From Candidatus Sphingobacterium stercorigallinarum (GTDB lineage: Bacteria > Bacteroidota > Bacteroidia > Sphingobacteriales > Sphingobacteriaceae): DNA of 42,550 nt. Below are positions 1 through 7,708 of the stretch, in pieces. Both the position numbers and the translations under genes were made by a program. The DNA lies in contig DXCW01000175.1 in assembly GCA_019115805.1 (NCBI GenBank), positions 1 to 42,550 on the forward strand. Direction: 5' to 3'. The notes beneath the pieces are model-generated. The model was not told where the DNA came from. It saw only the letters and a program-made list of their open reading frames with translations, and did not search any database. Each line of letters starts with the position of its first letter. The stretch's first letter is position 1.

Positions 1-141
1 TTCTTCCGTAGAGCCGTCATCGGCAATAAGTACTTCCGCAGGCAGAACAGATTGTCGCATCACGCTCTTCAAGCATAGATTCAAAGCTTCTGGCCAATTG
101 TATGTAGAAATTAAAAGCGAACAGTTTTTTATTGACTTCAT
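1..141 (-). CDS. Glycosyltransferase family 2, N-terminal fragment cut by window edge
   Basis: On the minus strand an ATG at 141 opens a frame that stays open to the window edge (47 codons). The translation has the GT-A nucleotide-sugar binding start of a family 2 glycosyltransferase: a hydrophobic strand followed by STYNWPEAL at about residues 13-20, then LIADDGS at about 38-44. Both motifs are nearly identical to the two plus-strand enzymes that follow (ATYNWPDAL...IIADDGSG and ATYNWPQAL...LIADDGSG), so this is a third paralogue, transcribed divergently. The acceptor-binding half lies outside the window. The likely role is sugar transfer in LPS-core or capsule synthesis at the inner membrane. 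Family membership is clear; the substrate is unknown. Confidence 0.85.
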   Translation of the reverse strand, partial: MKSIKNCSLLISTYNWPEALNLCLKSVMRQSVLPAEVLIADDGSTEE

Positions 142-159
142 GGTTAAAACATCACCCAT

Positions 160-180
160 TAAAAAACCCCATGAAGGGGT
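160..180 (-). terminator. Attenuator-like hairpin in leader of the divergent GT2 gene
   Basis: Read on the minus strand there is ACCCC-TTCAT-GGGGT followed by a run of T (plus-strand positions 160-165). This is a 5-bp GC-rich stem with a U-tract, the form of a small intrinsic terminator. It lies between the divergent promoter region and the ATG at 141, so it would sit in the leader of the leftmost glycosyltransferase. The stem is short and may be chance. Confidence 0.3.
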
Positions 181-306
181 CAGTAAAAGTATGAAATTTG
201 TTTCGCTTATTATTCAAGATTCTCTCCGGTCCTACACATCGGCAGGTGTGAAGTGGTATCGACCATCGGAAAACGGATTGATCGTCCGCTATCAGCCGGT
301 CTTTTT

Positions 307-338
307 TTTTAACCCTTACAATATATTGTTTATTTTCG
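307..338 (+). promoter_or_regulatory. Bacteroidota-type promoter candidate for the GT2 pair
   Basis: TTTT at 307-310, a 20-nt spacer, then TATTTTCG at 331-338. This matches the phylum consensus TTTG-N19-21-TAnnTTTG with one mismatch in each box. It is 41 nt upstream of the ATG at 380 and would drive both plus-strand glycosyltransferases. It is a motif call only. Confidence 0.35.
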
Positions 339-379
339 CACATTAAAGGATCCATGCTAAACATGCCTCACCGATAGAA

Positions 380-1183
380 ATGGAGAGAACCGTAACTCTG
401 ATTATTGCGACTTACAACTGGCCAGATGCGCTTAGGCTTTGTCTTTTAAGTGTCGAGGCGCAAACGCAATTACCAAATGAGGTGATTATAGCGGACGACG
501 GATCTGGCCCGAAGACCAAAGCGTTAGTTGACTTATTCCAATCCAGTTTTCCTATACCCATCAAACATGTTTGGCAAGAGGACAGCGGCTTTAGAAAATC
601 GAGAATTGTCAATCAAGCATTTGCACTCGCCAGTTTCGAGTATGTCATCCAGGTAGACGGAGACGTTTTTCTTCATCACGATTTTATCAAAGATCATATC
701 CGAGCTGCGAAACCGAACTTCCTTCTACAAGGCAGCCGAGTAATGTTGGGCGCACGGTACTCGGAGAAACTACTGATGTCCGGGATCCCAAAGTTTAACC
801 TATTTGCCGCTGACACCAAACGATTGGAAAATGCTATTCGCTTGCCTTTCCTGTCTGACTACTTATTGCAAAGATATCGAAATCGATATCCAATCTATTT
901 TGCGAGAGGAGCCAATATGTCTTTCTGGAAAGAGGATCTATATGCTGTAAACGGGTACAACGAATCCTATCAGGGTTGGGGGCACGAAGATAGCGATCTC
1001 ACGCTACGCTTGATGAACTACGGGGTGAGTAAAGCGGTTATAAAATTTGCTGCGATCGTCTACCATCTTCATCACACGGAAATTAAGACCCCAGAGCAGG
1101 AATCAAAAAACAAGGCCATCATGGAGCACACATTAAAGCAGAAGATACACTGGACAGAGAATGGAATAAATAAATATCTATAA
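380..1183 (+). CDS. Glycosyltransferase family 2 (GT-A fold)
   Basis: A 267-residue family 2 glycosyltransferase that moves a sugar from a nucleotide donor to a glycan or lipid acceptor at the cytoplasmic face of the inner membrane. Visible motifs are the N-terminal LIIATYNWPDAL (7-18), IADDGSG (37-43), the metal-binding DGD at 93-95, GANMSFWK at 177-184 and GWGHEDSDL at 199-207. The last two are typical of the galactosyltransferase-like C-terminal domain (Glyco_transf_7C), where the ED pair is the usual catalytic region. There are no membrane segments. The next gene starts 4 nt after this stop and encodes a close paralogue, so the two form an operon, probably from a duplication. Divergent from the third copy at the left edge. 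The acceptor and donor sugars cannot be told from sequence. Confidence 0.9.
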   Translation: MERTVTLIIATYNWPDALRLCLLSVEAQTQLPNEVIIADDGSGPKTKALVDLFQSSFPIPIKHVWQEDSGFRKSRIVNQAFALASFEYVIQVDGDVFLHHDFIKDHIRAAKPNFLLQGSRVMLGARYSEKLLMSGIPKFNLFAADTKRLENAIRLPFLSDYLLQRYRNRYPIYFARGANMSFWKEDLYAVNGYNESYQGWGHEDSDLTLRLMNYGVSKAVIKFAAIVYHLHHTEIKTPEQESKNKAIMEHTLKQKIHWTENGINKYL

Positions 1184-1187
1184 CCTG

Positions 1188-2006
1188 ATGTCGAAAATAA
1201 AACCACGTAGTGTTAGCGTGTTAGTTGCCACCTACAATTGGCCACAAGCATTAAGACACGCTATTCATTCTATTTGGAGTCAGGACCGACTCCCAGATGA
1301 GATTCTGATCGCGGATGATGGTTCAGGGGACGAGACGCTCGAGCAAATCTCTCAACTGAAAAAAAACTCTCCCATTCCTATTCGGCACATCTGGCATCCT
1401 GATGAAGGTTTCCGCTTGGCTGCTATTCGCAACAAGGCAATAGATCAAGCTCAAGGTGAATACATTATTCAGATAGATGGAGATATTATTTTGGATCCTC
1501 ATTTCATATCCGATCATTTAAAAATGGCCGAACGGGGCGCCTTTTTATGCGGAAGTCGTGTGTGGGTTTCCAAAGCGCAAAGCCTTTCTTTACTCCAGCA
1601 ACAACCCGGAGCTCGTATTTTAAAAAGGCATCTGCCGCTATCTAGTATCCTCAACAGTCTGCGTAGCTACCCCCTATCCAAACTATTGGCAGATCGCTAC
1701 AAAAAAAATCGGCCGACCGCACTTCGTGGTTGCAATATGTCTTTTTGGAAATCAGACCTATTAGCTGTTAATGGGTACAACGAAGCCATACAGGGATGGG
1801 GAAGCGAGGACGCAGAGTTAGCTATCCGTTTGATCAACCAGGGGGTGAAAAAAAGATTCTTGAAATTTTCCGCCGTTGCCTACCACCTCTATCACCTTGA
1901 AAACAGCAAATCCAATTCTCGCCTCAACGAGAAAATATTAAACAAAACAATTGAGCAGCGGGCAACTTGGGCCGATAGTGGTATTCGTTCTCACCCATCA
2001 GGTTAA
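1188..2006 (+). CDS. Glycosyltransferase family 2 (GT-A fold), paralogue of the gene before it
   Basis: A 272-residue family 2 enzyme with the same order of motifs as its upstream neighbour: LVATYNWPQAL (12-22), LIADDGSGD (40-48), DGD at 97-99, GCNMSFWK at 181-188 and GWGSEDAEL at 203-211. The clear residue-for-residue correspondence along the full length indicates tandem duplication. It is co-transcribed with the upstream gene (4-nt gap). Its last 9 nt overlap the 3' end of the convergent GT4 gene, so the two transcription units run into each other with no room for a terminator. Role: surface polysaccharide or lipooligosaccharide assembly; linkage unknown. Confidence 0.9.
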   Translation: MSKIKPRSVSVLVATYNWPQALRHAIHSIWSQDRLPDEILIADDGSGDETLEQISQLKKNSPIPIRHIWHPDEGFRLAAIRNKAIDQAQGEYIIQIDGDIILDPHFISDHLKMAERGAFLCGSRVWVSKAQSLSLLQQQPGARILKRHLPLSSILNSLRSYPLSKLLADRYKKNRPTALRGCNMSFWKSDLLAVNGYNEAIQGWGSEDAELAIRLINQGVKKRFLKFSAVAYHLYHLENSKSNSRLNEKILNKTIEQRATWADSGIRSHPSG

Positions 2007-3170
2007 AAACACCGCATCCAACATGCTCATCTCTTTTTCTGGGGAATAGTGGGTTTTGATAAGTTGAATCCCCTCTTTACTTTTCGCATTGTATATGGCC
2101 GAATCACTCAGTAACCGATGGATGAAACTTGCAAATTCAGCTGGATTATCGGCGACTAAACATCCGTTATTTGCCTTGTTGTACAATCCGTCCACCCCTC
2201 TTCTGGTCGTTACTACTGGCAAACTATGCGCTAAGGATTCCAATACTTTTATTTTTATTCCAGTACCCGACACCATGGGGCAAACCGTAATCCTACTACC
2301 GGCATAATGGGCAGAAAGATCGTCTACGATACCAAGCTTACGTAAAGACGGATGATCCGGAAGGAGCCGACATATTTTACCGACAACAGAAATCGCCACA
2401 TTATTCAACAACGGAAGTACCTCACTCACCAACCAACGCATACTTTTTTCATTGTGGGGATTATCGCTGGCCACGTAAAGGACATCGTGATGTATCGCTC
2501 TATCACTCGGCAGGGGTGGAACCGCAATGGAAATAGGCATCAGCTTGACCTTATTATTTAAAAACTGTTCGAAGATATAATGTTCTTCCACGGAATAGCT
2601 CCACACTTCATCAAACTCATTCAGAATATTGAGTTCATCACCGAATAGTCGTCCTACTTGATTCGCCTGCTCCTGATGCGTCGTCACATATTGCTTTGTT
2701 GCAAAGTCATGGGTATCCAAGATGGAATAATTCGACTTAATAACACGTTGCAGGTCACCCCACCACGCATAGCTTAAAAGTGAAATGTCATATGTTTTAT
2801 GTCGCGTTATTTCCTTGAGAGACTTTTCGATAAACGGTGTACTGCATCCTAGTGGTGAATCTTTTCCGATCGTTTGACGCACCAATCTCGGCAGCTTATC
2901 GTTAAAAAAATAATGAAGATAATTCGCTTTCTTATCTGCATTCCGTGGCAAAAGACACAGCCGGATGGACGGAAATCGTTTATAAAAGGTTTCAACACTA
3001 CTCTGCTTCCAATTCGCTAATGAAACAAAATCGACCTCAAGATCACTACTGTTGTCCTCAAAATAAGCCAGTAGCTGCGCACAACGAGTGGTATTTCCTG
3101 CCATATCCCCAATCGGATCATCTGGCATGAAATAAAGAATTTTCTTTTTGTGTTTATTCATTCTTACCAT
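1998..3170 (-). CDS. Glycosyltransferase family 4 (GT-B fold), sugar-transferase type
   Basis: A 390-residue GT-B enzyme. The N-terminus (KILYFMPDDPIGDMAGNTTR) resembles the sugar transferases of exopolysaccharide clusters (TIGR03087-like). The C-terminal donor domain carries the GT4 signature GTGIKIKVLESLAHSLPVV with the E-x7-E type region, followed by TTRRGVDGL. No signal peptide or membrane helix is seen. Its 3' end overlaps the convergent GT2 gene by 9 nt. Two starts are possible: the ATG at 3170 (MVRMNK) and the ATG at 3161 (MNKHKKK); the sequence does not decide. It probably acts with the neighbouring family 2 enzymes on the same cell-surface glycan. Confidence 0.82.
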   Translation of the reverse strand: MVRMNKHKKKILYFMPDDPIGDMAGNTTRCAQLLAYFEDNSSDLEVDFVSLANWKQSSVETFYKRFPSIRLCLLPRNADKKANYLHYFFNDKLPRLVRQTIGKDSPLGCSTPFIEKSLKEITRHKTYDISLLSYAWWGDLQRVIKSNYSILDTHDFATKQYVTTHQEQANQVGRLFGDELNILNEFDEVWSYSVEEHYIFEQFLNNKVKLMPISIAVPPLPSDRAIHHDVLYVASDNPHNEKSMRWLVSEVLPLLNNVAISVVGKICRLLPDHPSLRKLGIVDDLSAHYAGSRITVCPMVSGTGIKIKVLESLAHSLPVVTTRRGVDGLYNKANNGCLVADNPAEFASFIHRLLSDSAIYNAKSKEGIQLIKTHYSPEKEMSMLDAVFLT

Positions 3171-3282
3171 TTACCTGGAGACACCCTCCACCATGTTCCA
3201 CTAATTAATACGATAGAAAGTAGCGAAATGTGTCACCTCACCTTAAAAAAAGCGAAGGTATCCTCTTTGTGTGTGAACACAT

Positions 3283-3447
3283 CTACTCTACAGGGTTGAT
3301 TTCGCGAACCTTATCATCAAAATATCGATTACCTCGTTCTCGACGTACACGTCTTCAATCCGATAAGGACGTAAATTTCACCATCAAAAGCCACCGACGA
3401 GATAAACGCTCTAGCCGTAGCAATTCCTCTTGTTCCCACTTCTCAAA
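3283..3447 (-). pseudogene. Possible frameshifted Kelch-like remnant
   Basis: No intact reading frame covers this stretch, but pieces in three minus-strand frames join into something like one Kelch repeat and a half: FEKWEQEELL in one frame, ATARAFISSVAFDGEIYVLIG-like coding in the second, and EDVYVENEVIDI then FDDKVREINPVE in the third. The order (W-rich end, R...S..DG.IYV.G, then N.V..FD) fits the Kelch consensus. Each fragment ends at a stop within a few codons of the next, as expected after small indels. It ends just upstream of the GT4 gene. Short low-complexity agreement could be chance, so confidence is low. Confidence 0.3.
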
Positions 3448-3512
3448 CGTTCACTAATCCGGGTTGGTGAGGAACTTAAAGAACGATAAAAAGAGCTGAT
3501 ACATTGTAGAGG

Positions 3513-3620
3513 TTAGCAAATTACCGGCCAAGTACCTGTGACAAAAAGATCGCCGATGACGCACAAGATCAAAGAAGCCCAACCGAGCAGTGCTGTAAGC
3601 AACTTTCGGGAATCCCCCAT
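3513..3620 (-). CDS. Possible small membrane peptide (35 aa)
   Basis: A 35-codon minus-strand frame with an ATG at 3620 and TAA at 3513-3515. It is preceded by AGGAGA 6 nt before the ATG, one of the best Shine-Dalgarno matches in the window. The product begins MGDSRKLL and continues as one hydrophobic stretch (about residues 7-35) long enough for a membrane helix, ending TWPVIC. Upstream lie a promoter-like GTTG-N20-TATTTTTA and an inverted repeat placed at the expected transcription start. I do not recognise a family. A longer overlapping frame (3454-3642) is more charged and less protein-like. The gene is plausible but unproven. Confidence 0.4.
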   Translation of the reverse strand: MGDSRKLLTALLGWASLILCVIGDLFVTGTWPVIC

Positions 3621-3656
3621 CAATCTTCTCCTGTGAATCCATGAAGCATACTAAAG

Positions 3657-3675
3657 GAACAATAGATCCTTGTTC
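3657..3675. promoter_or_regulatory. Inverted repeat at the start site of the small-peptide gene (operator candidate)
   Basis: GAACAA, 7 nt, TTGTTC: a perfect 6-bp inverted repeat. It directly abuts the -7-like box at 3676-3683 and would cover the transcription start and first transcribed bases of the minus-strand peptide gene, the usual position for a repressor site. It could also be a small leader hairpin. Confidence 0.35.
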
Positions 3676-3707
3676 TAAAAATAGCGCTCCGCTCCTTCTT
3701 TTTCAAC
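3676..3707 (-). promoter_or_regulatory. Promoter candidate for the small-peptide gene
   Basis: On the minus strand: GTTG (3704-3707), exactly 20 nt, then TATTTTTA (3676-3683). This matches TTTG-N20-TAnnTTTG with one mismatch per box. It lies about 55 nt upstream of the ATG at 3620. Confidence 0.38.
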
Positions 3708-3778
3708 GCCTATTTAAGCTTAAACTTTTAATTAAACATGAAAATTCACTAAATTAAAGCAGATCATACAGCTACAAC

Positions 3779-4264
3779 ATGAGAACACTCTACCTTGTCC
3801 GCCACGCAAAAGCCGAACCCCATAGCTTGTCGAAAAGTGACTTCTATAGAAACCTAATGAGCAACGGTATCGAACGGGCTCGTCGGATCGCCGATCATCT
3901 CCAAGCGATGATACACATAGATAAAAAAACTTTAGCCATCACCTCTCCCGCAAATCGGGCTGTTCAAACCGCCGACATATTTTGTGAGGCCCTGCATTAT
4001 CCCGTCACTTCACTCACCCAAGACAATAGTATTTACGAGGCGCATTTCATGGATCTGCTCGGGGTGATCAACCGAGTACCAGAGTCTTATGAACGGCTCT
4101 TATTATTCGGTCATAATCCCGGTCTTTCTGCACTGGTCAATTACTTAAGCCATGCCGATATTCGTTTAGCTACCTCGAATGTGGCCATCATCCAATTTGA
4201 AGATGACTTGGCTTTTTCGATGGTTTCCGGTGGAACAGGTCAGTTGGTCGATGTATTGGCCTGA
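3779..4264 (+). CDS. sixA: SixA-like phosphohistidine phosphatase
   Basis: A 161-residue protein of the histidine phosphatase superfamily (branch 1). The catalytic RHAKA motif is at residues 8-12, with H9 the phospho-accepting histidine. The second histidine is in FGHNPGLS at about 110-117. The length (about 160) and the RHAKAE start fit SixA, which removes phosphate from histidines of phosphotransfer domains or the nitrogen phosphotransferase system; in Bacteroidota the target is not established. Cytoplasmic. It stands alone, with about 100 nt to the next gene. No partner phosphorelay protein is in the window. Confidence 0.85.
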   Translation: MRTLYLVRHAKAEPHSLSKSDFYRNLMSNGIERARRIADHLQAMIHIDKKTLAITSPANRAVQTADIFCEALHYPVTSLTQDNSIYEAHFMDLLGVINRVPESYERLLLFGHNPGLSALVNYLSHADIRLATSNVAIIQFEDDLAFSMVSGGTGQLVDVLA

Positions 4265-4326
4265 TGATACTTACCTGCCCGAGTGGACCAGCCGAGCCAT
4301 CTGTTTTTAAGGTATTCTACCAAGAA

Positions 4327-4358
4327 TTTCGATCATCTGGTTAAAAATTTTACCTTCG
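4327..4358 (+). promoter_or_regulatory. Promoter candidate very close to the DUF255 gene start
   Basis: TTTC at 4327-4330, a 20-nt spacer, TACCTTCG at 4351-4358, then only 4 nt to the ATG at 4363. If the -7 box is real the transcript would begin at or next to the A of ATG, giving a leaderless mRNA. Confidence 0.38.
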
Positions 4359-4362
4359 TAAT

Positions 4363-6387
4363 ATGGCAAACGATCTCCAAGGGGAAAGCTCCCCTTATCT
4401 CCAGCAGCATGCAAACAATCCGGTAAACTGGTTCCCTTGGGGAGATAAAGCTTTGGAGAAGGCGAAGGCCGAGAATAAACTCATCATTGTCAGTATTGGG
4501 TACTCGACCTGTCATTGGTGCCACGTTATGGAGCGGGAGAGCTTTGAGAATACCGCGATTGCAGAGACCATGAACAAACTTTTTGTATCGATAAAAGTGG
4601 ATCGAGAGGAGCGGCCTGATATTGATCAAGTCTACATGATCGCTGTACAATTGATGACCAACTCCGGCGGATGGCCATTAAATTGCATTTGTTTACCGGA
4701 TGGACGACCGATTTATGGAGGCACTTATTTCAAACCTCAAGATTGGCAAAATATCTTGTTACAAATTGCACAAATGTGGGAAGAACAACCCGAGCTCGCT
4801 ATAGAATACGCAGAACGGCTTACCCAAGGCATAGCACAAGCCGAAAAGCTCCCCATACAGCCCATTCCTACTCACTATAGGTTTCAAGACGTGTTAGATG
4901 TGGTGATGCCGTGGAAAGAGCGATTCGACTTAAAAAATGGCGGCTATCATGGAGCACCCAAATTCCCACTTCCTAACAATTGGTTGTTTTTTCTGCGATA
5001 CGGGCACTTGGCAAAAGATGAGCAAGCCTTAGCACAAGTCCATCGCACATTGAGGAGCATGTCCTCAGGAGGCATCTATGACCACATCGGAGGCGGCTTC
5101 TCTCGTTACTCAGTAGATCCTTTTTGGCATGTCCCTCATTTCGAGAAAATGCTTTATGATAATGCCCAACTCATTAGCTTATATAGTGAAGCCTTCCAAC
5201 AGCATCGGGATTTGCATTACCGCCAAGTCATTGAGGAGACCATCGAATGGGCAGAGCGCGAACTGCTTGCGCCGAATGGTGGGTTCTACTCGGCACTTGA
5301 CGCCGACAGTGAAGGAGTAGAAGGAAAATTCTACGTGTTTGACGATCACGAATTCAACTTCCTTAAAGAAGATGCGGAGCTGGCACGTCTTTACTTTCAA
5401 ATCACAGCAGACGGCAATTGGAGCGAAGAACAAACCAATGTTCCAAGAATCAATCTAGATGATGATCACCTCATTCAACAGGCCGGCTTTAGCGAAAAAG
5501 AATGGGACGACTACCTTCATGAATTGAAAAGCAAGTTGTTAGCATACCGGGAGAAACGTGTCCGTCCGAGCTTAGACAACAAGCAGTTGACCGCTTGGAA
5601 TGCGTTAATGATCAAAGGCTTAGTTGACGCGTTTCTCGCTCTTGATCACGAAGATTATTTACATCGCGCACATCAGGTAGCGAAATTCCTTGATGAACAG
5701 TGCACGCATCACGGCCGTCTTTTACATCAGCCCGCAGACCACAATCGACATATCTACGGATTCTTAGACGATTACGCATTTTGCATCGAGGCCTACCTTT
5801 CCCTCTATGAGGCTACATTTGATGAGCAGTGGTGCCTTAAAGCAAAAAACCTTGCAGATCAGGCCATCGAGTTGTTTTATGATAAGCAGGAATGCGTATT
5901 CCACTATAGCAGCCACGACTCAGAGGTTGTAGTCGCCCGCAAAAGTGAGGTGATGGACAACGTCATACCGTCCTCATCTTCCGTAATGGTCCGGCAATTG
6001 CATCGATTAGGGCTCCTATATGATAACCAGGCCTATGCCGAAATAGCCGAACAGCTTTTTGCGAACGTATTTCCACAAATCAAAACCTATGGATCCGCAT
6101 ACTCCAATTGGGCTATTCATTTATTGGAAATGCACTATGGCATCTGGGAGATTGTCCTTTCCGGAGAGAAAAATAAGGAGTGGCAACGCGAGGTCAATCG
6201 ACAATACATTCCTAATAAAATCACATTGGGAGGAACAAAAACAGTCATCCCATTGTTAGAGCATAAAGTGGGTTTGGAATCAAAAGCCTACCTTTGTAAA
6301 GATAAAACCTGTAGTCTACCTTTAGATTCGACTGCAGAATTATTCAATTTAATAAATATAGAACAGGGAAAAACTCCCAAAAACTAA
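4363..6387 (+). CDS. DUF255 thioredoxin-fold protein with six-hairpin domain (YyaL/SPATA20 family)
   Basis: A 674-residue member of the YyaL/SPATA20 family. The N-terminal thioredoxin-like DUF255 domain (about 1-160) has the family hallmarks [14 protein letters not shown] (10-23), [10 protein letters not shown] (47-56; cysteines C50 and C53) and ESFEN, then [14 protein letters not shown]. The rest is an (alpha/alpha)6-type domain like that of glycosidases and N-acyl-glucosamine epimerases, with [12 protein letters not shown] and SALDADSEG. The molecular function of the family is not known; redox or carbohydrate roles are inferred from fold only. There is no signal peptide, so it is cytoplasmic. 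It is followed after 5 nt by an SlyD-like isomerase, suggesting an operon linked to protein folding or redox. Confidence 0.9.
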   Translation: MANDLQGESSPYLQQHANNPVNWFPWGDKALEKAKAENKLIIVSIGYSTCHWCHVMERESFENTAIAETMNKLFVSIKVDREERPDIDQVYMIAVQLMTNSGGWPLNCICLPDGRPIYGGTYFKPQDWQNILLQIAQMWEEQPELAIEYAERLTQGIAQAEKLPIQPIPTHYRFQDVLDVVMPWKERFDLKNGGYHGAPKFPLPNNWLFFLRYGHLAKDEQALAQVHRTLRSMSSGGIYDHIGGGFSRYSVDPFWHVPHFEKMLYDNAQLISLYSEAFQQHRDLHYRQVIEETIEWAERELLAPNGGFYSALDADSEGVEGKFYVFDDHEFNFLKEDAELARLYFQITADGNWSEEQTNVPRINLDDDHLIQQAGFSEKEWDDYLHELKSKLLAYREKRVRPSLDNKQLTAWNALMIKGLVDAFLALDHEDYLHRAHQVAKFLDEQCTHHGRLLHQPADHNRHIYGFLDDYAFCIEAYLSLYEATFDEQWCLKAKNLADQAIELFYDKQECVFHYSSHDSEVVVARKSEVMDNVIPSSSSVMVRQLHRLGLLYDNQAYAEIAEQLFANVFPQIKTYGSAYSNWAIHLLEMHYGIWEIVLSGEKNKEWQREVNRQYIPNKITLGGTKTVIPLLEHKVGLESKAYLCKDKTCSLPLDSTAELFNLINIEQGKTPKN

Positions 6388-6392
6388 CAAGA

Positions 6393-6893
6393 ATGGCAGT
6401 AGAAAACAACAACGTTGTCACATTGAATTACACGCTTCACACTGTTGATGAGGGTGGGGAAAAGACATTTGTGGAAGAAACAACGACTGAGAACCCATTA
6501 ACTTTCCTATATGGTGCAGGTATGATGTTACCTAAATTCGAAGAGCACATCTCTGGTTTGAACGCTGGTGATAAAAAGAATTTTGATTTAGAAGCAGCCG
6601 AAGCATATGGCGAGCGAGACGATCGAGCTATTGCTCAATTACCAGCAGACATGTTCCAAGAAACAGGACTGCCTCCCGTTGGAGAGGTGCTTCCGCTTCA
6701 AGATAATCAAGGTAATCAATTTCGGGCAGTAGTGGTAGAGGTCACTCCAGAAGCCGTCGTTGCCGATCTGAATCACCCTATGGCTGGAAAAAAACTAAAC
6801 TTTGACATTGAAATCATTGACACCAGAGAAGCAACAGCTGAAGAACTTTCACACGGTCACGCACATGGTGCTGATGGAAGTGAAACACATTAA
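6393..6893 (+). CDS. SlyD-like FKBP-type peptidyl-prolyl cis-trans isomerase
   Basis: A 166-residue FKBP of the SlyD type. It has the short FKBP core (VVTLNYTLHT near the start, then LTFLYGAGMMLPKFEEHISGL around 36-56) and, after EAYGERDD at about 70-77, the inserted flap domain that gives SlyD its chaperone activity, before the core closes with LNFDIEIIDTREAT. The C-terminal tail contains HGHAHG, a metal-binding histidine cluster as in other SlyD proteins (Ni/Zn binding known there). Cytoplasmic foldase. It is 5 nt downstream of the DUF255 gene and probably in one transcript with it. A hairpin beyond its stop may end the transcript. Confidence 0.9.
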   Translation: MAVENNNVVTLNYTLHTVDEGGEKTFVEETTTENPLTFLYGAGMMLPKFEEHISGLNAGDKKNFDLEAAEAYGERDDRAIAQLPADMFQETGLPPVGEVLPLQDNQGNQFRAVVVEVTPEAVVADLNHPMAGKKLNFDIEIIDTREATAEELSHGHAHGADGSETH

Positions 6894-6918
6894 CTAACAG
6901 CTTAAAATTCAAAACACG

Positions 6919-6956
6919 TAACAGAGGTATCGGTGGTAAATTCGATGCTTCTGTTA
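6919..6956. terminator. Bidirectional hairpin between convergent genes
   Basis: TAACAGAGGTATCG (6919-6932) pairs with CGATGCTTCTGTTA (6943-6956) over 14 bp with two G-U wobbles, around a 10-nt loop. It sits between the stops of the SlyD-like gene (+) and the mnmD-like gene (-), where a shared terminator is expected. The flanking U-tract is weak on both sides. Confidence 0.6.
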
Positions 6957-6968
6957 TTTAGAAACAGA

Positions 6969-7649
6969 TCACATCTTCCCTACTGCTCGTTTGACAGCGC
7001 GCAACATCTCCCTCTTCCCCGGTGCACCCGGCACTTTTTCGATATCGAATCCCAATGACCGCATGGCTCTTTTTAAGTTCCCTGTAATGGCATAGGTAAC
7101 GAATACACCGCCCGGATTCAATAAATCAGCAACATGAGCGAGCGTCTCCATTGACCACATTTCGGGTTGATGAATTTCCGCGAATGCATCAAAAAACACC
7201 ACGTCAAATTTTTCCGACGCGGTATAAGCTAAAATGGGATTACATGCCACCCGGTAGCTCACCAGGTCGTTCAGTTGGGACCCTTCCGATAATGCCTGTT
7301 GGTAACCGGTTAAAAACCCTTCCCAGATTCGGTCAGCGACGTAGGCGTTGTACCCAGATTGCTTTAACAAAGTAAGTGGTAAAGGCTCCGTTTCTACGCC
7401 CACATAGTTAAATTTTAGCGCCTTTTGTGTACACCAGTCCGCTGCGATTAAAAAGTTCAGCCCAGTACCAAATCCTACCTCCAGTACCGAGACTTCGTCT
7501 TGTTGATTCCGATCTACGTAATATTGTAATCCCGCAGTTAAAAAAACATGCTTGCTTTCGACAACAGCACCATGCTTAGAATGATAATGTTCACCCACCT
7601 TTTCTTGGAACAATGTTTTCGATCCATCTGACGTGTTAACGAATTCCAT
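6969..7649 (-). CDS. mnmD: tRNA (mnm5s2U34) methyltransferase, MnmD-like
   Basis: A 226-residue stand-alone methyltransferase equivalent to the N-terminal half of MnmC. It uses S-adenosylmethionine to finish the 5-methylaminomethyl-2-thiouridine at wobble position 34 of some tRNAs. Visible: the SAM-binding VGFGTGLNFL in the first third, VVFFDAFAEIHQPEMW in the middle (the D-A-F-A motif of the family), LLNPGGVFVTYAITG, and the C-terminal PGAPGKREMLRA. The oxidase half (FAD domain) of MnmC is absent, as in other bacteria with separate MnmD. In this copy the family loop around YCAKG reads YAITG. Convergent with the SlyD-like gene. Confidence 0.9.
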   Translation of the reverse strand: MEFVNTSDGSKTLFQEKVGEHYHSKHGAVVESKHVFLTAGLQYYVDRNQQDEVSVLEVGFGTGLNFLIAADWCTQKALKFNYVGVETEPLPLTLLKQSGYNAYVADRIWEGFLTGYQQALSEGSQLNDLVSYRVACNPILAYTASEKFDVVFFDAFAEIHQPEMWSMETLAHVADLLNPGGVFVTYAITGNLKRAMRSLGFDIEKVPGAPGKREMLRAVKRAVGKM

Positions 7650-7708
7650 ACGCTATTTTTAACAAAAGTAGATAAAAACAACTATTTTAGCTTGAAGAAT
7701 TTAGTTCG

